Shown in pieces: positions 48,066 to 60,527 of a stretch of 64,000 bases of DNA. Below the pieces are notes generated by a model, which saw only the letters and a program-made list of their open reading frames with translations, had not been told where the DNA came from and made no database searches. Numbering within the stretch: position 1 is the first letter of the stretch; each line of letters opens with the position of its first letter. Source of the DNA: Bryum argenteum (taxonomy: Eukaryota; Streptophyta; Bryopsida; Bryales; Bryaceae); contig CM073323.1 of assembly GCA_037043015.1 (NCBI GenBank), positions 22,782,758 to 22,846,757 on the forward strand, in the 5' to 3' direction. The position numbers and the translations under genes were made by a program.

Positions 48066-48310
48066 GAAATTCTTATGTTTAGCGGTTAATGAATATTTTT
48101 GTAATAATTCAATTTCACTATGTACAAATACAACAATTTATCAATAATTTAACATTTATTAATTTACTCGATTTCCACATGTTGGTTCTTTGGTACATTG
48201 CATGTACTCTCATAAAGTGTTGAAGTGCCTCCATTTTACTATAGAGCTAATAGAGTGCTAGAATTGTCATTTATTGATCTAACATGTTTTTAACAAATAG
48301 AACTACGGAA
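48066..48310 (+). repeat. direct repeat flanking repeat-family copy B, left
   Basis: Matches 48884-49130 and, in part, 60480-61600 (the block with aagtgttgaagtgcctcc). Here the cattgcatgtactct site (TA at 48205-48206) is uninterrupted. Confidence 0.75.
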
Positions 48311-48359
48311 ATGGTTAAAAATTATTGTAACGAACATTAAATATCAAATATAGTAATGT

Positions 48360-48885
48360 GTTATGGTGCACAATAAGAGTTAATTATACTAATTCAACAT
48401 AATTTACTCTAGGAGCATGCATTTAAATGCACGGGCAGACTTGGAGCACGTTTGTGTAGGCCTGGGCAGGCAGAATAGGTCAAGGACGGGTAGTATGGAT
48501 CAGTCACGGGTAAGTAGCGCGAGGAGTACGGGCTCCCAATAAGGTGGGGGCCCTCATTCTCTCTCACTTTTCCACCTGAGCTGCTTTGAGCGCGGCATGT
48601 TTCCCTCGCTCCTTCACTATTTTGTGCGCCGCCAATTTCCCTTCCTGCTTCGCTAGTTTCCCTCTTGCTGTTGCGCCGCCTTGCCTTTGTTTTCTTGCTA
48701 TTTGCCGCGTGTTTCCCTCGCTCGTCTCTCTCAATATTGGCTCTCAGCTCTCCCTACACGTCGTACTCTTCCTCTTCATTCCGTTGCACGTTGTTGTCAG
48801 CTGCAGATCTAATGTTTATCTCACCGTCAACGCCCGCTCCGCGTCGCGCTCTCTTCTTGTGGCTACGTTGTACTATCAGGGGTTT
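48360..48885 (+). repeat. large repeat family, copy B (short)
   Basis: Same orientation as 61607-62160: a gtgttatggtgc block, a gcatgcattt-aaatgcac block, a gatcagtcacgggtaagtag block and a ttccctcgctc-rich segment. It stops near 48885 at the second direct repeat. Confidence 0.7.
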
Positions 48886-49130
48886 CTTATATTTAGCGGC
48901 TAATGAATATTCTTGTATTAATTCACTTTCACTATGTACAAATACAACAATTTATCAATAATTTAACATTCATTCAATTACTAGATTTCCATATTTAGTA
49001 CATTGCATGTACTCTTGTAAAGTGTTGAAGTGCCTCCATTTTACCATAGAGCTAATAGAGTGTTAGAATTGTCATTTATTGATCTAACATGTATTCTACA
49101 AATGAACTAGGGAAATGGTTAAATATTATT
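48884..49130 (+). repeat. direct repeat flanking repeat-family copy B, right
   Basis: Second copy of 48066-48310, also with an uninterrupted cattgcatgtactct site (TA at 49010-49011). Confidence 0.75.
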
Positions 49131-49211
49131 GTAACGTGTTGGGGGCCCTAGGGTGTCTAAAATTATTGAAACGTGTTGAGAATATATAACATAGAATGGT
49201 CATTTACAGTA

Positions 49212-49503
49212 GTAGAAAATGGCACTAAAACTGACGACCGTAATGACTTGACCGGAATGACACAAAGTGCCAGTTTTTATTGTGCTTTTAATAACATCAA
49301 AATGAATCATGACATGTCATTTTTTCTTAGATTTTTTTTTGGTTGTATTAAGCATACCACACTCTAATAGATCAGTATATAATTAAGGAAAAGTGACAAA
49401 TATAATAATTTATTGTAATGTCATTAGAAGCACAATTATAATATGCATTATGTGTCATTACGGTCAAGTCATTACGACCGTCACTTTTAGTGCCATTTTC
49501 TAC
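49212..49503. mobile_element. 292-bp TA-flanked MITE with 52-bp inverted repeats
   Basis: The ends read gtagaaaatggcactaaaa inward from both sides, and the inverted repeat continues for about 52 bp with four mismatches. TA flanks both ends (49210-49211 and 49504-49505). Mariner-type (Stowaway-like) by target. Confidence 0.85.
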
Positions 49504-51470
49504 TAATGCTAGAAAGGTCCTTTAGCCAGTTCATTGAAAAATGGTGTGGATTGAAAGGGGTGCTACATTTAGCAACCCCTCTTCCGTGGTTACATTGGGC
49601 GCGTCCTTTAGCCAAGCCGTCGGGATGCTCTAATTAGCCTTTCCAAAATAATGAAAAGCCATTTTGGCTTTCTTGGCAAGTTAAAGAATATACCTACTTA
49701 TGTAAAAAAAAAAATCATAAATCTTTGAATACCTTATTATGGGCATGCAATGATAAAACATGCACCATACTAGAAAACCCATGAATAGAAACTCTTTTCA
49801 CAAAAAAACATTATATCAATTCATGTTGGATGGATATGAAATTTTTACTACACAAAGTAGACTTTTTTTGGAATCTAATCCATCACATTTTATCAAAACT
49901 AAATTTTGGATTAAAAAACTATGGCTCTTCAGAGTTCAGCTTTTCATCTAAGATATTGACTTTCAACATTGTCCACTCTTAATCCCTATACGTCCCAAAT
50001 GTGGGTTTTCTACACTTTTGATGAAGGGCAGACACCTTGAAAATCCATAGCTCCTTCTTTCAAAGTCTATTTCAGACAGAATCACGTAGATAGGGTTCCA
50101 CATAAAGTCTAGTTTTTGTGAGAAAAGTTGCATACCTATACAAAGTACAATCTAATGGCATATATTATGATGAAGGTAGCTTTTGGTTTTAGGTTTCAAA
50201 CATTAGGCATAATTTACCATTGCAAGCCGATTCTCTCAAATCTAAAATATTTTTTCACCTATTTTTTGACACGATTAGATTTTAAATTGATATCCAAAAA
50301 AAATAATTAGTAGGACGATTCTTGATCCAAATACGATTAATTTTAGGTTTACAATGATACTTTCACAATGAAAAAGTGATAACATGCATGATGTTTGAAA
50401 AGCTATTTCTTCTTCATCCATCGTTAGATTTCAACCTTATTTTTGAGATGGATTTCATTTAAACTCTAGGTTAAGTAGTAAAAATCTTGATTAGATTGAA
50501 GATATTTTGTAGATAAGGCATATATTTGAGTGCAAAAGGTTAGGTTTTGGATTATTTTTCCTCTATAAGTTTTTTGGTAGTTTTCACCACTGCAAAGTTT
50601 CTTGTTGAGCTAAAAAACGGTTTGATGATTTTTTCTGATACAAGGGTAATATTGTGATGAAGGTAAAATACTTTGTAGTTGGAGATTTTTTTCATTGGAG
50701 TATCTTTGTTGGTAGCATTTCCACTCTAAAGTGAAAATGATGAAATTTTGTGACATGTTTTGCATATTAATATGTTATAATCTTGCAATCAAAGCCTCAT
50801 AACTCAAATATTGGTCCACATGACTTACAATAAGTATGTTACAAGTTTGTAGGATTGAGATCTAAATAGCTTATCTTCAATTTCATCTATGAGACTATTT
50901 TTGAAAATGTATTTAAATTGGCTAAATGTAGGCTAGAACGTGCAGAGTTAAGGGATAAAGAATATAAAACATTCACTTTATTCATTCCCTCTTTTATTTT
51001 TCTCTTCTCCTTCTTTCTTCCTCTCCCAAAACTTAATTTACACATATTCACCCTTAATCAATTGAGCAAGCCCATGGGGCTCACTTCCACTTTTTTGATT
51101 CGATTATCTTTAAAATCAGCTTGACAATGTGGTACAACAAGTCAATTGAAATTGTTCCTGTGGGCTTGATCAACAAGAGAATCAAGAATTATGAATTGCG
51201 AGGGATTTGCAAGGCTAAATTCAACCTCATTTTAATATCTCTATATGTAAGGCCCGCTGATGCTTTGACGCCATTCACTTGGACGGTTCCTCCCTTTACG
51301 AGAGGCCCTACCAACTGGAATTTATTTTTGGGAGGTGACCTCCCGTGGGCATTCCCGAGTGAGGATATCTCACAGGGAACTCCCGTGTGAGGTAATTTTT
51401 TTAATTTTTATTTGTCGAACTAGAAAAATTTTGGGTGCCCGTGCCCGCGCATCATGGGGCCTTACGCCGA
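49504..51470. other. AT-rich DNA without recognised gene
   Basis: No protein domain, RNA gene or family repeat recognised. From about 51240 the composition becomes G+C rich, with small palindromes such as gggaggtgacctccc near 51331 and gtgaggatatctcac near 51359. Confidence 0.35.
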
Positions 51471-51544
51471 GAGAGGCCTCGGCAGGCGGGTCTTCGCTGA
51501 CAGTCGGGACCCCGTCACGGGAGACCCTCCTGCTGAGGCCTCTC
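51471..51544. repeat. G+C-rich hairpin with 23-bp arms
   Basis: Arms 51471-51493 and 51522-51544 are complementary except for two positions; the left arm begins gagaggcctcggcagg. The loop of 28 nt contains a further cgggaccccg palindrome. Confidence 0.75.
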
Positions 51545-51901
51545 ACTTTACATTTTTATTTTTGCAGAGGCTAGACTTCACTTATCAAAGAAAGGATAGT
51601 ATTTGTTCTTTATTTATCGCCCCTCTCTTCCTTCAAACAAAGCGCAATTGCTCAATCCACTTTCCACTCCAGTATTTTTTGTTATACACTGCTCCAACGC
51701 TTGTCCACTTTCATCTTCAACTCCGGGCTGCTTGACCAAGGGCAATTTGTGGGATCAATATTCTCCAAGCCAAGAACGCTTCTCAAGAACAGAATGGGGA
51801 ATAGAGGCTGGTCTCTAAACTCTTATTCCTAAATAAAAAGGTATATGTAAACTTGATTTTTGATTTCATAAGAAACCTTAGTTGGTGCGTCCCTAACTCT
51901 T

Positions 51902-52220
51902 TTGGATGGATTTGCAATATTTACCATAAGAACTAGAATTGATTTTTCATTGAAGAAGATCTATCTTGGATGGATTTGAAGTATTTACCATAAGAATTAG
52001 GATTGATTTTTCAGTAAAGAAGATTATTTTGGATGGATTTGCAATATTTACCATAAGAACTAGAATTGATTTTTCATTGAAGAAGATCTATCTTGGATGG
52101 ATGTGAAGTATTTACCATAAGAACTAGAATTGATTTTTCATTAAAGAAGTTCTATTTTGGATGGATCTGAAGTATTTACTACAAAAATTAGACTTGATTT
52201 TGAGGTACAAGGCTCTTCAA
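51902..52220. repeat. tandem repeat, 5 x about 64 bp
   Basis: Units start ttggatggat at 51902, 51966, 52029, 52093 and 52157. Alternate units are more alike (first with third, second with fourth), which suggests growth by doubling of a two-unit block. Confidence 0.85.
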
Positions 52221-52259
52221 AGTTTCAGATTGTCATCCAAAATGTACTTTGTTGACATC

Positions 52260-52680
52260 AGGCGGTTTTAGGGGTTAATTTGGGAGGAGTTAGGGGTTGA
52301 TATGCAAAGGATTACTTTTTGATAGGTTCTACTTTGAATTCAGACGTGATTTTTCTTAAAAAACCCTAAATGGATTTTAGGGATTTGAAGTAGCTTATTT
52401 GGAGGGGTTAAAGTTAATAATTTTATCCTAAGATTTTTATTTCTTTTTCCTTATACAAGAAAGTGTATGTGTAAAATTCGCAAAACCAAATTCCAATTTT
52501 AGAACCTTCATTTAGAAATTTTAGATTTGAAGTTCAAAAATGACTATTTGAATTTATTATCTTATTTATATTTTTCTTTTCTAAATATGTTCATTACCAA
52601 ATTACTACTCAAATTCCTATAGGCTATAGTGATTCCAAGTGAAAGTCTTTACAAGGGCAATTATCAAAAAGATATACGTG
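52260..52680. repeat. diverged single arm of the 44731-45612 foldback
   Basis: Shares ordered words with the left arm, including an aagaatttt-type block, the ctccttata-like and agtgtatgtg blocks, and the attactactcaaat block. Confidence 0.5.
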
Positions 52681-53139
52681 TGGGTGCACGTTCATTGGCT
52701 TCAATCTCCTTACTAAAATTCCTATGATCTAAACCTCAAAGTAAATAATGTAGCAAATCATTTCCACCAGCATGAAGTAAAGAAGGTTGCCATCTTCGAT
52801 GATGTTGTTCAGAACAAACTTCGCTCATCTACCCGACCATAAAACTTTTATAAAATGCTTCCTTGAGTTCACAACTTCACATTGTTTTGACATGTGGTAG
52901 TTGCATAATTGTTTTAATAATTGTCATCTTGAACCATAAAATACACGTTACTAGACTTGATTATAGAGATGTATTTAATATAATACTACCACTTCTTAGA
53001 TTGGATAATCAATGATTAACTATTCAAACTATTGAAGAGTGGATAATCAAACTTTCTAACCATGATTAATCGGAAACTAATACATGAGCAGCTAATCAAA
53101 CCAAATGACCGCTATTAAAACCCAAAATTGATTACCAAA

Positions 53140-53398
53140 ATCCCCAATTATGTCAAAATGGCGTTATGCCGCTAAATTGGCACACCTCAAATTTTTGAAC
53201 TAGAGTTCAAAAACCACGTGATATAACACAATTTGAGGGTGATTTTATGGAAACTGAGTGACAATGTATATAAAGGAGTGTGATATTATTGAAAATATTG
53301 TGATATTACAGAATACACCATTCCATGTGAGCACATATGTAAGATTTGGTGTGACAAAATGACACATGGCATGGTGCCATTTAAACGGAATTGAGGTT
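53140..53398. mobile_element. 259-bp MITE with 4-bp target duplication (copy 3, inverted)
   Basis: The interior matches 25924-26181 in reverse complement. Ends are atccccaattatgtcaaaat and (inverted) aacctcaattccgtttaaat. CAAA is duplicated at 53136-53139 and 53399-53402. Confidence 0.8.
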
Positions 53399-54145
53399 CA
53401 AACTAATGATGCTTCACACGTACCAATTTTACCAACTAATATTTTGTATATGCTAGCAACTATATAACCCACGGTTTTAGACCATGAATTATATGTTATT
53501 TAAGTTGCTCCAACAATGACGGTTGATATTTCATTCTATTTGTATGTTTCTTATTGTGAATAATAATTGTGACCCATAAAATATATGTCATTAAATAATC
53601 TTAATCAAACTGCCAACATATCAACAAATCAACATATCATATCACATAAATTTGATACATTTGGTACATTTGGTACTAAAAGAGTTTAACTCGCTTCTCA
53701 CCGAAGTCCCACCATTTTACTTGATCACATCTCAGACAAATTTCAATCGGAACTAAAGTAAGAAATTCCGGGTCGTGAACGTAGTTCCACATTTCTTTCA
53801 GCACTTGAAGTTGAAGGTAATGCAAAAGGCTTACTTTGTGCACATTCCAGAAGCAGCACCGATTACCATAATGAATTGTACAACAACTCAACGCCGACCA
53901 AAGATTCAAATTCAGAAAAGAGTGATTGTAGGTTCTTTCAATTGTTCAAGAATTAGATTCTCACTCTGCATATATAGTAGCAAGAGACTCCACAATATTT
54001 GACATTCATGTTTGCATTTGTCCATTAAGTCCATCCTAGAGTAACCAATAACGTAGATCAAACTCTAGCTCTAGAGTCTTGAGCATAGCACTATTTATCT
54101 CATAATGTAGCTCCACGTCAAGCAACTTGACAACTATGGTGGACC

Positions 54146-55247
54146 TCAGAAGTTCACTTGGAAGCGTGATGGCCCCACAAGCTTAAACTCGATGCTCTTT
54201 CCAGCTTGGAGATGATTTGCAACTACAAATGCATTCCACCCGGTCTCCAAATGAACAGTGAGTACCTGCTCTTCAAACACATAATTCTTCTTCACTTGCA
54301 CCACCATCACTTTCTTGGTGTTGGCACACTCGAGCTTAACCTCGTCGCTTCGGAGCAGTTTGCTATGCTCCTCCCAGAAGCGTGCAGGAACCATCTACAT
54401 ACCGACATGTAAAGCAAGAAGCAAACTAAATGAGGCATATGGAGAGTAGCGCACAACTTCAGAATTTCCAGCAATCATTTGAACTTACTTACCAGTGAGT
54501 CCTTGTGAATTGAGACCACAAAATTTGGAGGCCTCCTAAGTCCGCACGATTTGCAATGCCCTATTGTTTTCGGATTGATTGGCGTCCCTGTACCCAATTG
54601 TGGAGGCAGGTCCACTGGTTGCTCCTTGCTCGGTGGCGCCATTGAAATGGGCGGAGGGGCACCTCCACCGGGTGCTCCTCGCTCAGCTTTCTGACAATGT
54701 GGACTTCAAAGCGAGCTTACTCACGAGACATCTCCATTATTGAGAAGAACAAAAGGTCGCCAAGTTTGATGTTGTTTTCTATGACAAACTTCTCCCATCC
54801 ACCACACCAGAACGCTACCACTCGCTTCTTCTCAGGGTCGTTATCATACTGCACAGTGATACTAATCGGCCAGGTATGGATCGGCCTCCTCAGATCAAAG
54901 TCTAGGCTCTGGAAAGTGCAACGGCCGGGGAAGAACTCCCCATGCTCCTCCACAAACCTGCTCGGGAACTCCTGCTTATCAAATAGGAACTCAAAGAAGT
55001 TGAGAGATTCCGTAGGGCATTGAAACATTGGTAATGAAGAAATGCTCAGACCCACAACATTACTGGAATGAAAACATGAGTGTACCAGATAAGCATACCA
55101 GATTGGCCTATTCACACCTTCCGGCACCATCAATCTCAACACCGTCATTTGGAAGAACTCGGCCTTAGTAGCTCTCAAATGCGCCACAATCCTCTGGATC
55201 TTCGATATGTAGGTGTTATCTTGAGTAGAACCTCTGGGTGGCCTCAT
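54146..55247 (-). CDS. two-B3-domain DNA-binding protein, REM-like
   Basis: Exons 55247-54725, 54686-54493 and 54394-54146; donors gtgagt and gtaagt, phases consistent, 321 residues. The first B3 domain spans about residues 82-172 (EFPSRFVEE, then WPISITVQYDNDPEKKRV and KFVIENNIKLGDLLFFSI). A Pro-rich linker with a short CKSC pair follows, then a second B3 domain from about 226 to the end (FVVSIHKDSLMVPARFW, then VANHLQAGKSIEFKLVGPSRF). Plant B3 proteins bind DNA in the nucleus; double-B3 forms are typical of the REM group. The start is the first ATG of the open exon; an open segment at 55325-55576 could be an upstream exon. The 3' flank resembles the two B3 remnants at 26.6 and 32.6 kb. Confidence 0.8.
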
Positions 55248-55924
55248 TGCTTAATGTAGAAAGCAAAGTCACACACGAATTGAGATGAAGAAATCACACT
55301 GCATGAGCAACGTATAAAATGCTTTCATAGAAGCATGGATTTGGGTGCTTGAGCGTTTATCTCTAGCTGCAATGGTTTGGCAAACCAGTCTCTTCCGAAT
55401 TGCAGAGCTATTGGTTCCAACCGGCTCGTCTGGTCATCGGATTTGACTTTGGGGTAAATTTCCAACCATATACTTTGAGTAGACACAATCATGTCACCAT
55501 GTAGACTTGAAACATCGCTTGTACACATGAGTTGACTAATTTCCTCTCCACTTTGACTATCGATCTGAGGATGCACGCAATTGTTGCTTGCTTCCTTTCT
55601 TGCTTCCTTTCACAGGAACCGGTGAATATAAGATGGATTTTGAAGACTCTGACATCAGTAATGAGCTGGAACTGGCGAAGTTAGAGATTACCTGGCTCTG
55701 CGAAGAAGGATTCACGATGAATAATTAGATTATCCTTGGATCAAATTAGAAGCTCAAAGTCAAATCTCTTAACTTAAATTATACTGACAAAAATTTCATA
55801 TGCCTTATATATCACCAATATCAGCCTTTATTTTAGGAGATGACTCGGAGTGAGCATCTCGGATACACTAGCACCTTCGACGGTTGCACCACGGACTCAT
55901 CAACCCAAGGTTGTCAACCGGGCA
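55248..55924. other. 5' flank of the B3 gene
   Basis: A minus-strand open segment of 83 codons (55576-55325) without recognised domain may be an additional 5' exon. The rest has no recognised content. Confidence 0.3.
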
Positions 55925-57793
55925 ATTTCAACTCGACCCGAGTTGATTTTCCTACCTAACCTGTTTACTCAGCTTATTTTAATGAAATCTTGTAATTTGA
56001 CATCATTACGTCGATTTCATCGTATCATACTTTTGACTATCAAACTTCTTACTAAGCGTGTAACTAACTAGATACACTCATATACTCGGGGGTTAAGTGG
56101 TTAACTTTGAGTGAAGAGATTCAACTCGACTCAAGTTAAATTTCCTACTCCACGTTCTTTCTGGGCTTTTGTTGCTATACATTACATCATGACTGATTTT
56201 GAATTCGCTTACATTTGATACAAGAATTCAACTCAATACGAGTTGAATTTCATTAAATGATTTTTACTGCTTCTGAATGTATGGGTAGAAAAATTTATTT
56301 TTAGTTCAACTCGAGTCGAGTTGAACTGCTGTATTTGAATCCTTATTTGAGATTCAACTCAACTCAATCAGCTGTAGTCAAGTTGAACTCGTTCATGTAC
56401 CCTTCCTACAAGGAATACTACTACTATGTAAAATGTACGAGTACACAACTCTGTAGCGAAACACTAGTGCTAAAAAATCATTTGAATTGAACGGAGGAAA
56501 GTAGAATTCACTCACCTATAGTTATGAGTGATTTTCGTCTTGCACGTGAAAGTCGGAAACAATTGGAGAAGCTTCAGCTTAGTTGTTAACCTGTTATTGC
56601 ATTCAATCATACTATCAATGAATGTTGTTATATCATACACTCAATGTTAACAGTGGAATGAGAAATGAGATCTTGAGTATACAACAAGCAATGGTATTCA
56701 TATCAACAGATTCCATGTGAATCAATTGCAAGCAACCTAATGTTAACTTACAGTTAATTTAGACTAAATCAGAGTTAATTTATTGAAAGTTAACTCTAAT
56801 TTACTCTAAACTACCTTTGGAACTAGATGAAAGCAAATCCAATGGAATACTCGTACCATTGTTTTCTCGATCAGAAAATTGAGGAATCAATGATGTAGTA
56901 TTGAATTCTGCGAAGCAATGCAGAGTCGAACACTTGAAGCATACCTGAAACATATCCCTCATGCTCACCTTCCGTTGTACCTACCGAAAGAACCGATTAC
57001 AGGACCAAGTCGTTACCTGCTGGCTTGGTGAATGTTGTCATTCAGCAGCTATGTAATTCGGATTCCTCAACCTCATCAACCCCAACAGTATCTTCCAAGT
57101 CGTCCTTCGAAATATGGATTTCTTGTGACTTGTTTCCCAGATGCTTTTCCACGCGATTCGAATTCAAGAAGTGAGCTTTAAAAAGCTCACACAAATGAAA
57201 ATGAAAGAAATACTTCAAACAAAAATTGGAAACATGCAGAAAACAAAAAGCACTAAAAACTTACCGCAACTCAAGGATGGGAGATGTCACCACCGCCTCA
57301 AACATACAACGCCACCACAAAGAGAGCGCGAGCGCGGAGCGCGAGGGAGCGCGAGCGAGCGTGGCGCACAAAACAGCTCAAGTGGAAAACAGAGAGAGAA
57401 TGAGCGCGAGGGAGCACGACGCAGAAAACAACTCAGGTAGAGAAGTGAGAGAGAATGAGCGCGAGCGAGCCCGAGCGAGCGCGGCACACAAAACAACTCT
57501 GGTGGAGAAGTGAGTGAGATTGGGGGCCAAACCCTAAGCCCCCCTCTCATTGGCAGCCCCGAATTCTTGGGCTACTTGCCCGTGGATGATCCATGTTGCC
57601 CGTTCTTAACCCATCCTGCCCGGGCCTAACCAGTCCTGCCCATGCCTGCCCGGGCTTACACAAGCTTGTCCAAGTCTGCAAGTGCATTTTAATGCATGCC
57701 CCTAAAATTTGTGTTTAATTTGCTTAATTTACTTTGAGTACATTATGTTGGATTAATATAATTCACGCTTATTGCGCACCATAACACTCTACT
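55925..57793 (-). repeat. large repeat family, copy C (left arm of inverted repeat)
   Basis: Reverse complement of 61607-64000 over its length, apart from gaps. It holds many imperfect aactcgagttgaa-type palindromes (55930-56400), attaactctaa-type words near 56760 (the site of the SINE in the other arm), the gtgagctttaaaaagctcac palindrome and a gagcgcgag-rich tract (57320-57490). It lacks the block present at about 62310-62660 in copy D. Confidence 0.8.
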
Positions 57794-58769
57794 TAAAACA
57801 ACAAGGAGATTGAAAAATGAAATCATCCAAGGTTCAAGTACAAAGAAAAAGTGAGAGTACTTGAATGATATGTTCAACTACAAGAATCATTCATTGAAAT
57901 TCATAGGATTGAAGATTTGATGACAAATGTGGTAGGATACACTAGCCCTTACATGCCCTTAGCCCCGTGAGAAATTTGAATTTACAATTGGTGTACATAT
58001 ATATACAATCATGTAGAAGGTATGTCTTATTTGTCAGGTTATTTTATTGAAATTGAAATGTAAATTAAAAATTTTCCCTTTGATTGGATTTCAGGTGAGT
58101 GATCTTGAGGATAAAACATTGAATCTAATGTACTTGAGCTTTTAGCACCAACATGTTTATTTTCTAGACAAGTAAAGTAATGTTTTGTTATAGCAAAGAG
58201 ATTCAAAATTGATGACTCACTTCTATAAATGGTGTATTCAACTTGTTTTGGATAGGGAGAAGTGTGCACGTTGGAAGTGTGAACGTTCTCATTTGATATT
58301 AAGATGAATGATTGTGGTTGTTTTTTAGCATATTACAAATTCAAATAGGAATGTCAAATAGAATCCGCACATAGAGATGCCAAATTTGATCAATATATGA
58401 GAAAGGCTGTTGTAGATCTGCATGTAGAGATAACAATATTGGATTTGCATATAGAGATGATAGTTTGGAATCTGCATAAAATTTATAGATATGACAATTT
58501 TGGATTGGTTTGTTGCAAAAAAACTTTGGATGGAATTTTGTAGTAGACAAATTGTAAACCAAATCTATCAAAACTTTTACAAACAAAAAATAGTCCACAA
58601 CTCAACCCTTCGCACTCAAATCTATGCCTTTTCTTCAATACATCTTCAATTTTTTCAAGGTTTCTATCACTTAAACTAGACTCTCATTGGAATTCATTAC
58701 AAAAAATAAAGTCAAAATTCAAAAGTGGAGAAAGGAGATATAGCTCCTCAACAATCATTCTATTTGATA
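57794..58769. other. AT-rich spacer of the inverted repeat
   Basis: No gene or repeat family recognised. Confidence 0.35.
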
Positions 58770-59033
58770 TCGACTATTACAATAGGAAGGTTTTGTAACA
58801 TTTTTTGCATTGTTTTTTTGAAAATGTTGCTCAAATTGAGCATTGCCCTCGTGCTTGTTCTAGCAATGTTTTCAAACTCAAATTTGTGATACTATATATA
58901 ACATTCTTTACCACAACATTTATGGTGCTAAATATTCTAAAGACATTACTATCTAGAGAAAAGACCAGGGTGTTGCTTTGACTTTAGCAAGGTTTACAAA
59001 AAATGTTGCACCCCTCCCCAGATTTTAGTACTA
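58770..59033. mobile_element. diverged CACTA-type MITE
   Basis: Inverted ends (ttttgtaacat and atgttgcacccctcc) and gcaatgtttt words match the family at 4506-4768. Termini are decayed. Confidence 0.5.
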
Positions 59034-59947
59034 ACCAATTTCTTTATTTAAAAAAGACTTCCAATCGTAATTTAAAAGTCATTGTATCCCATTGTAAGTC
59101 CACCGTGGTTTAAGGCTAGTCATCATTGAAAAGTTAATCATACTCATAACAGAAATACAATTGCAATGGTAAAATATGTCTCATGTTTAAAAACCCCAAA
59201 ATAGTTACACTTTGCACCCAAAGCATGCCATAATTGCATTCCATCTCAAATTGATTAGAGATTTTTATCACTAACAACAAACATGTTATGAGCTCCATTG
59301 CAACAAATTTTGTCAAAAGTAAACATTAGATGAAGGTTCTTAGAATTTCAATGTCTCACCCAAATTAATGAATTTCAATAAACAACAAGTTCTAACTTCC
59401 GAGACGATATTATTAAGCTTATCAATTAGGCTTATTTTAATATCGACTTGGAAGTCGATATTATCAAGCTTATCGATTAAGCTTGGTAGACTTTGAGCTT
59501 GTTGGAGCTGGTCCAAGGTTGTTGGTGTATTTTCAGATCCTCACTCAACATCATTTCTAATACAGGACTAGTTTTAGAAACCAAACCAAGAAATAAGAGA
59601 GAATGCTATATTCAACTACATCTGAACTAGAAGTAGTCTAAAAGTAACACATTAGGATTCCCTATAGGCTTTGTGAACACAAATAAGAAATTCAATGCGG
59701 ATATTCCACAAGAATATTCAGATACTCAATTTCTTCAGGGTTAATTTTCAATTTGCATAATATTTACTTCACAAAACTCAAAAAATCAAATTCTCTTTTA
59801 GTCCATATTTTGTGAATGAGTCCGGATTTAGTTGGATATGATATTTTATTGAATTTGTAAAATTTCTCCAAACCAAGTGTTCTTGCTATCAATAAGAAAT
59901 CAAGAATGTCAAAATTTCAACTTGAATAAATGTATCTTGTCATGATG
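59034..59947. other. AT-rich spacer without recognised gene
   Basis: Contains a short cluster of repeated gcttatcgattaagctt-type palindromes near 59410-59490. Nothing else recognised. Confidence 0.35.
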
Positions 59948-60226
59948 CACTTCTACAATCACAAGGTGTTTGCAACATTTTTCTCTCATATGAGTGAAGC
60001 AACATTTTGAGACTTGCTTCAACAATGTTCTTAAGAAAATAAGCAACGTTATCAAATCAGCAAGCAACGTTATGTATAATTGTTTAATTTGAGGTTATTA
60101 AGTTAAGGTTGCTTGTTTTTGTGAGAGACATTGTTGAAGCATGTTCCAAAATGTTGCTAGACTTGAACAACATTTACACAACTGCAATGTTTGTAACGTT
60201 GGAAACCCCCCTCTTTTCTAGGAGTG
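59948..60226. mobile_element. CACTA-type MITE, 279 bp
   Basis: Starts CACTTCTAC and ends ctcttttctaggagtg (inverted CACTCCTAGAAAAGAG). The gttcttaagaaaataagcaacg and ttgctagacttgaacaac interior follows the plan of the element at 4506-4768. The 3-bp target duplication is no longer clear. Confidence 0.65.
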
Positions 60227-60527
60227 GTGGTGAGTATGAATTATTTAGGAAAATGGACGTTTAAAAGAAAATTGGTGTGATGATACATGGTGAATCCTTC
60301 CTCCCAAGGCCTGGTGGTCCGTATGACACTCCTAGTTTTGCATGATCTGAAAGTCTTCAATGTGGTTCTTGTGATGCAGCAGCTACATCCAATCTGAGCT
60401 CGATAATGAAAGTAAATAGGCGAGTAGTGAAGCGATGTTTCAGGTATATCCGGTGCCATGATGGTATTTACTCAAGGTTTAAGGTTGGAAATTTACCACA
60501 TTTTGGTTCTTTAGTACATTGCATGTA

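Noticed and set aside
53676-53909. Minus-strand open frame of 77 codons near the B3 gene, possible third B3 part
   Set aside because: The tail does not show the B3 pattern clearly and lies beyond the stop of the double-B3 gene.
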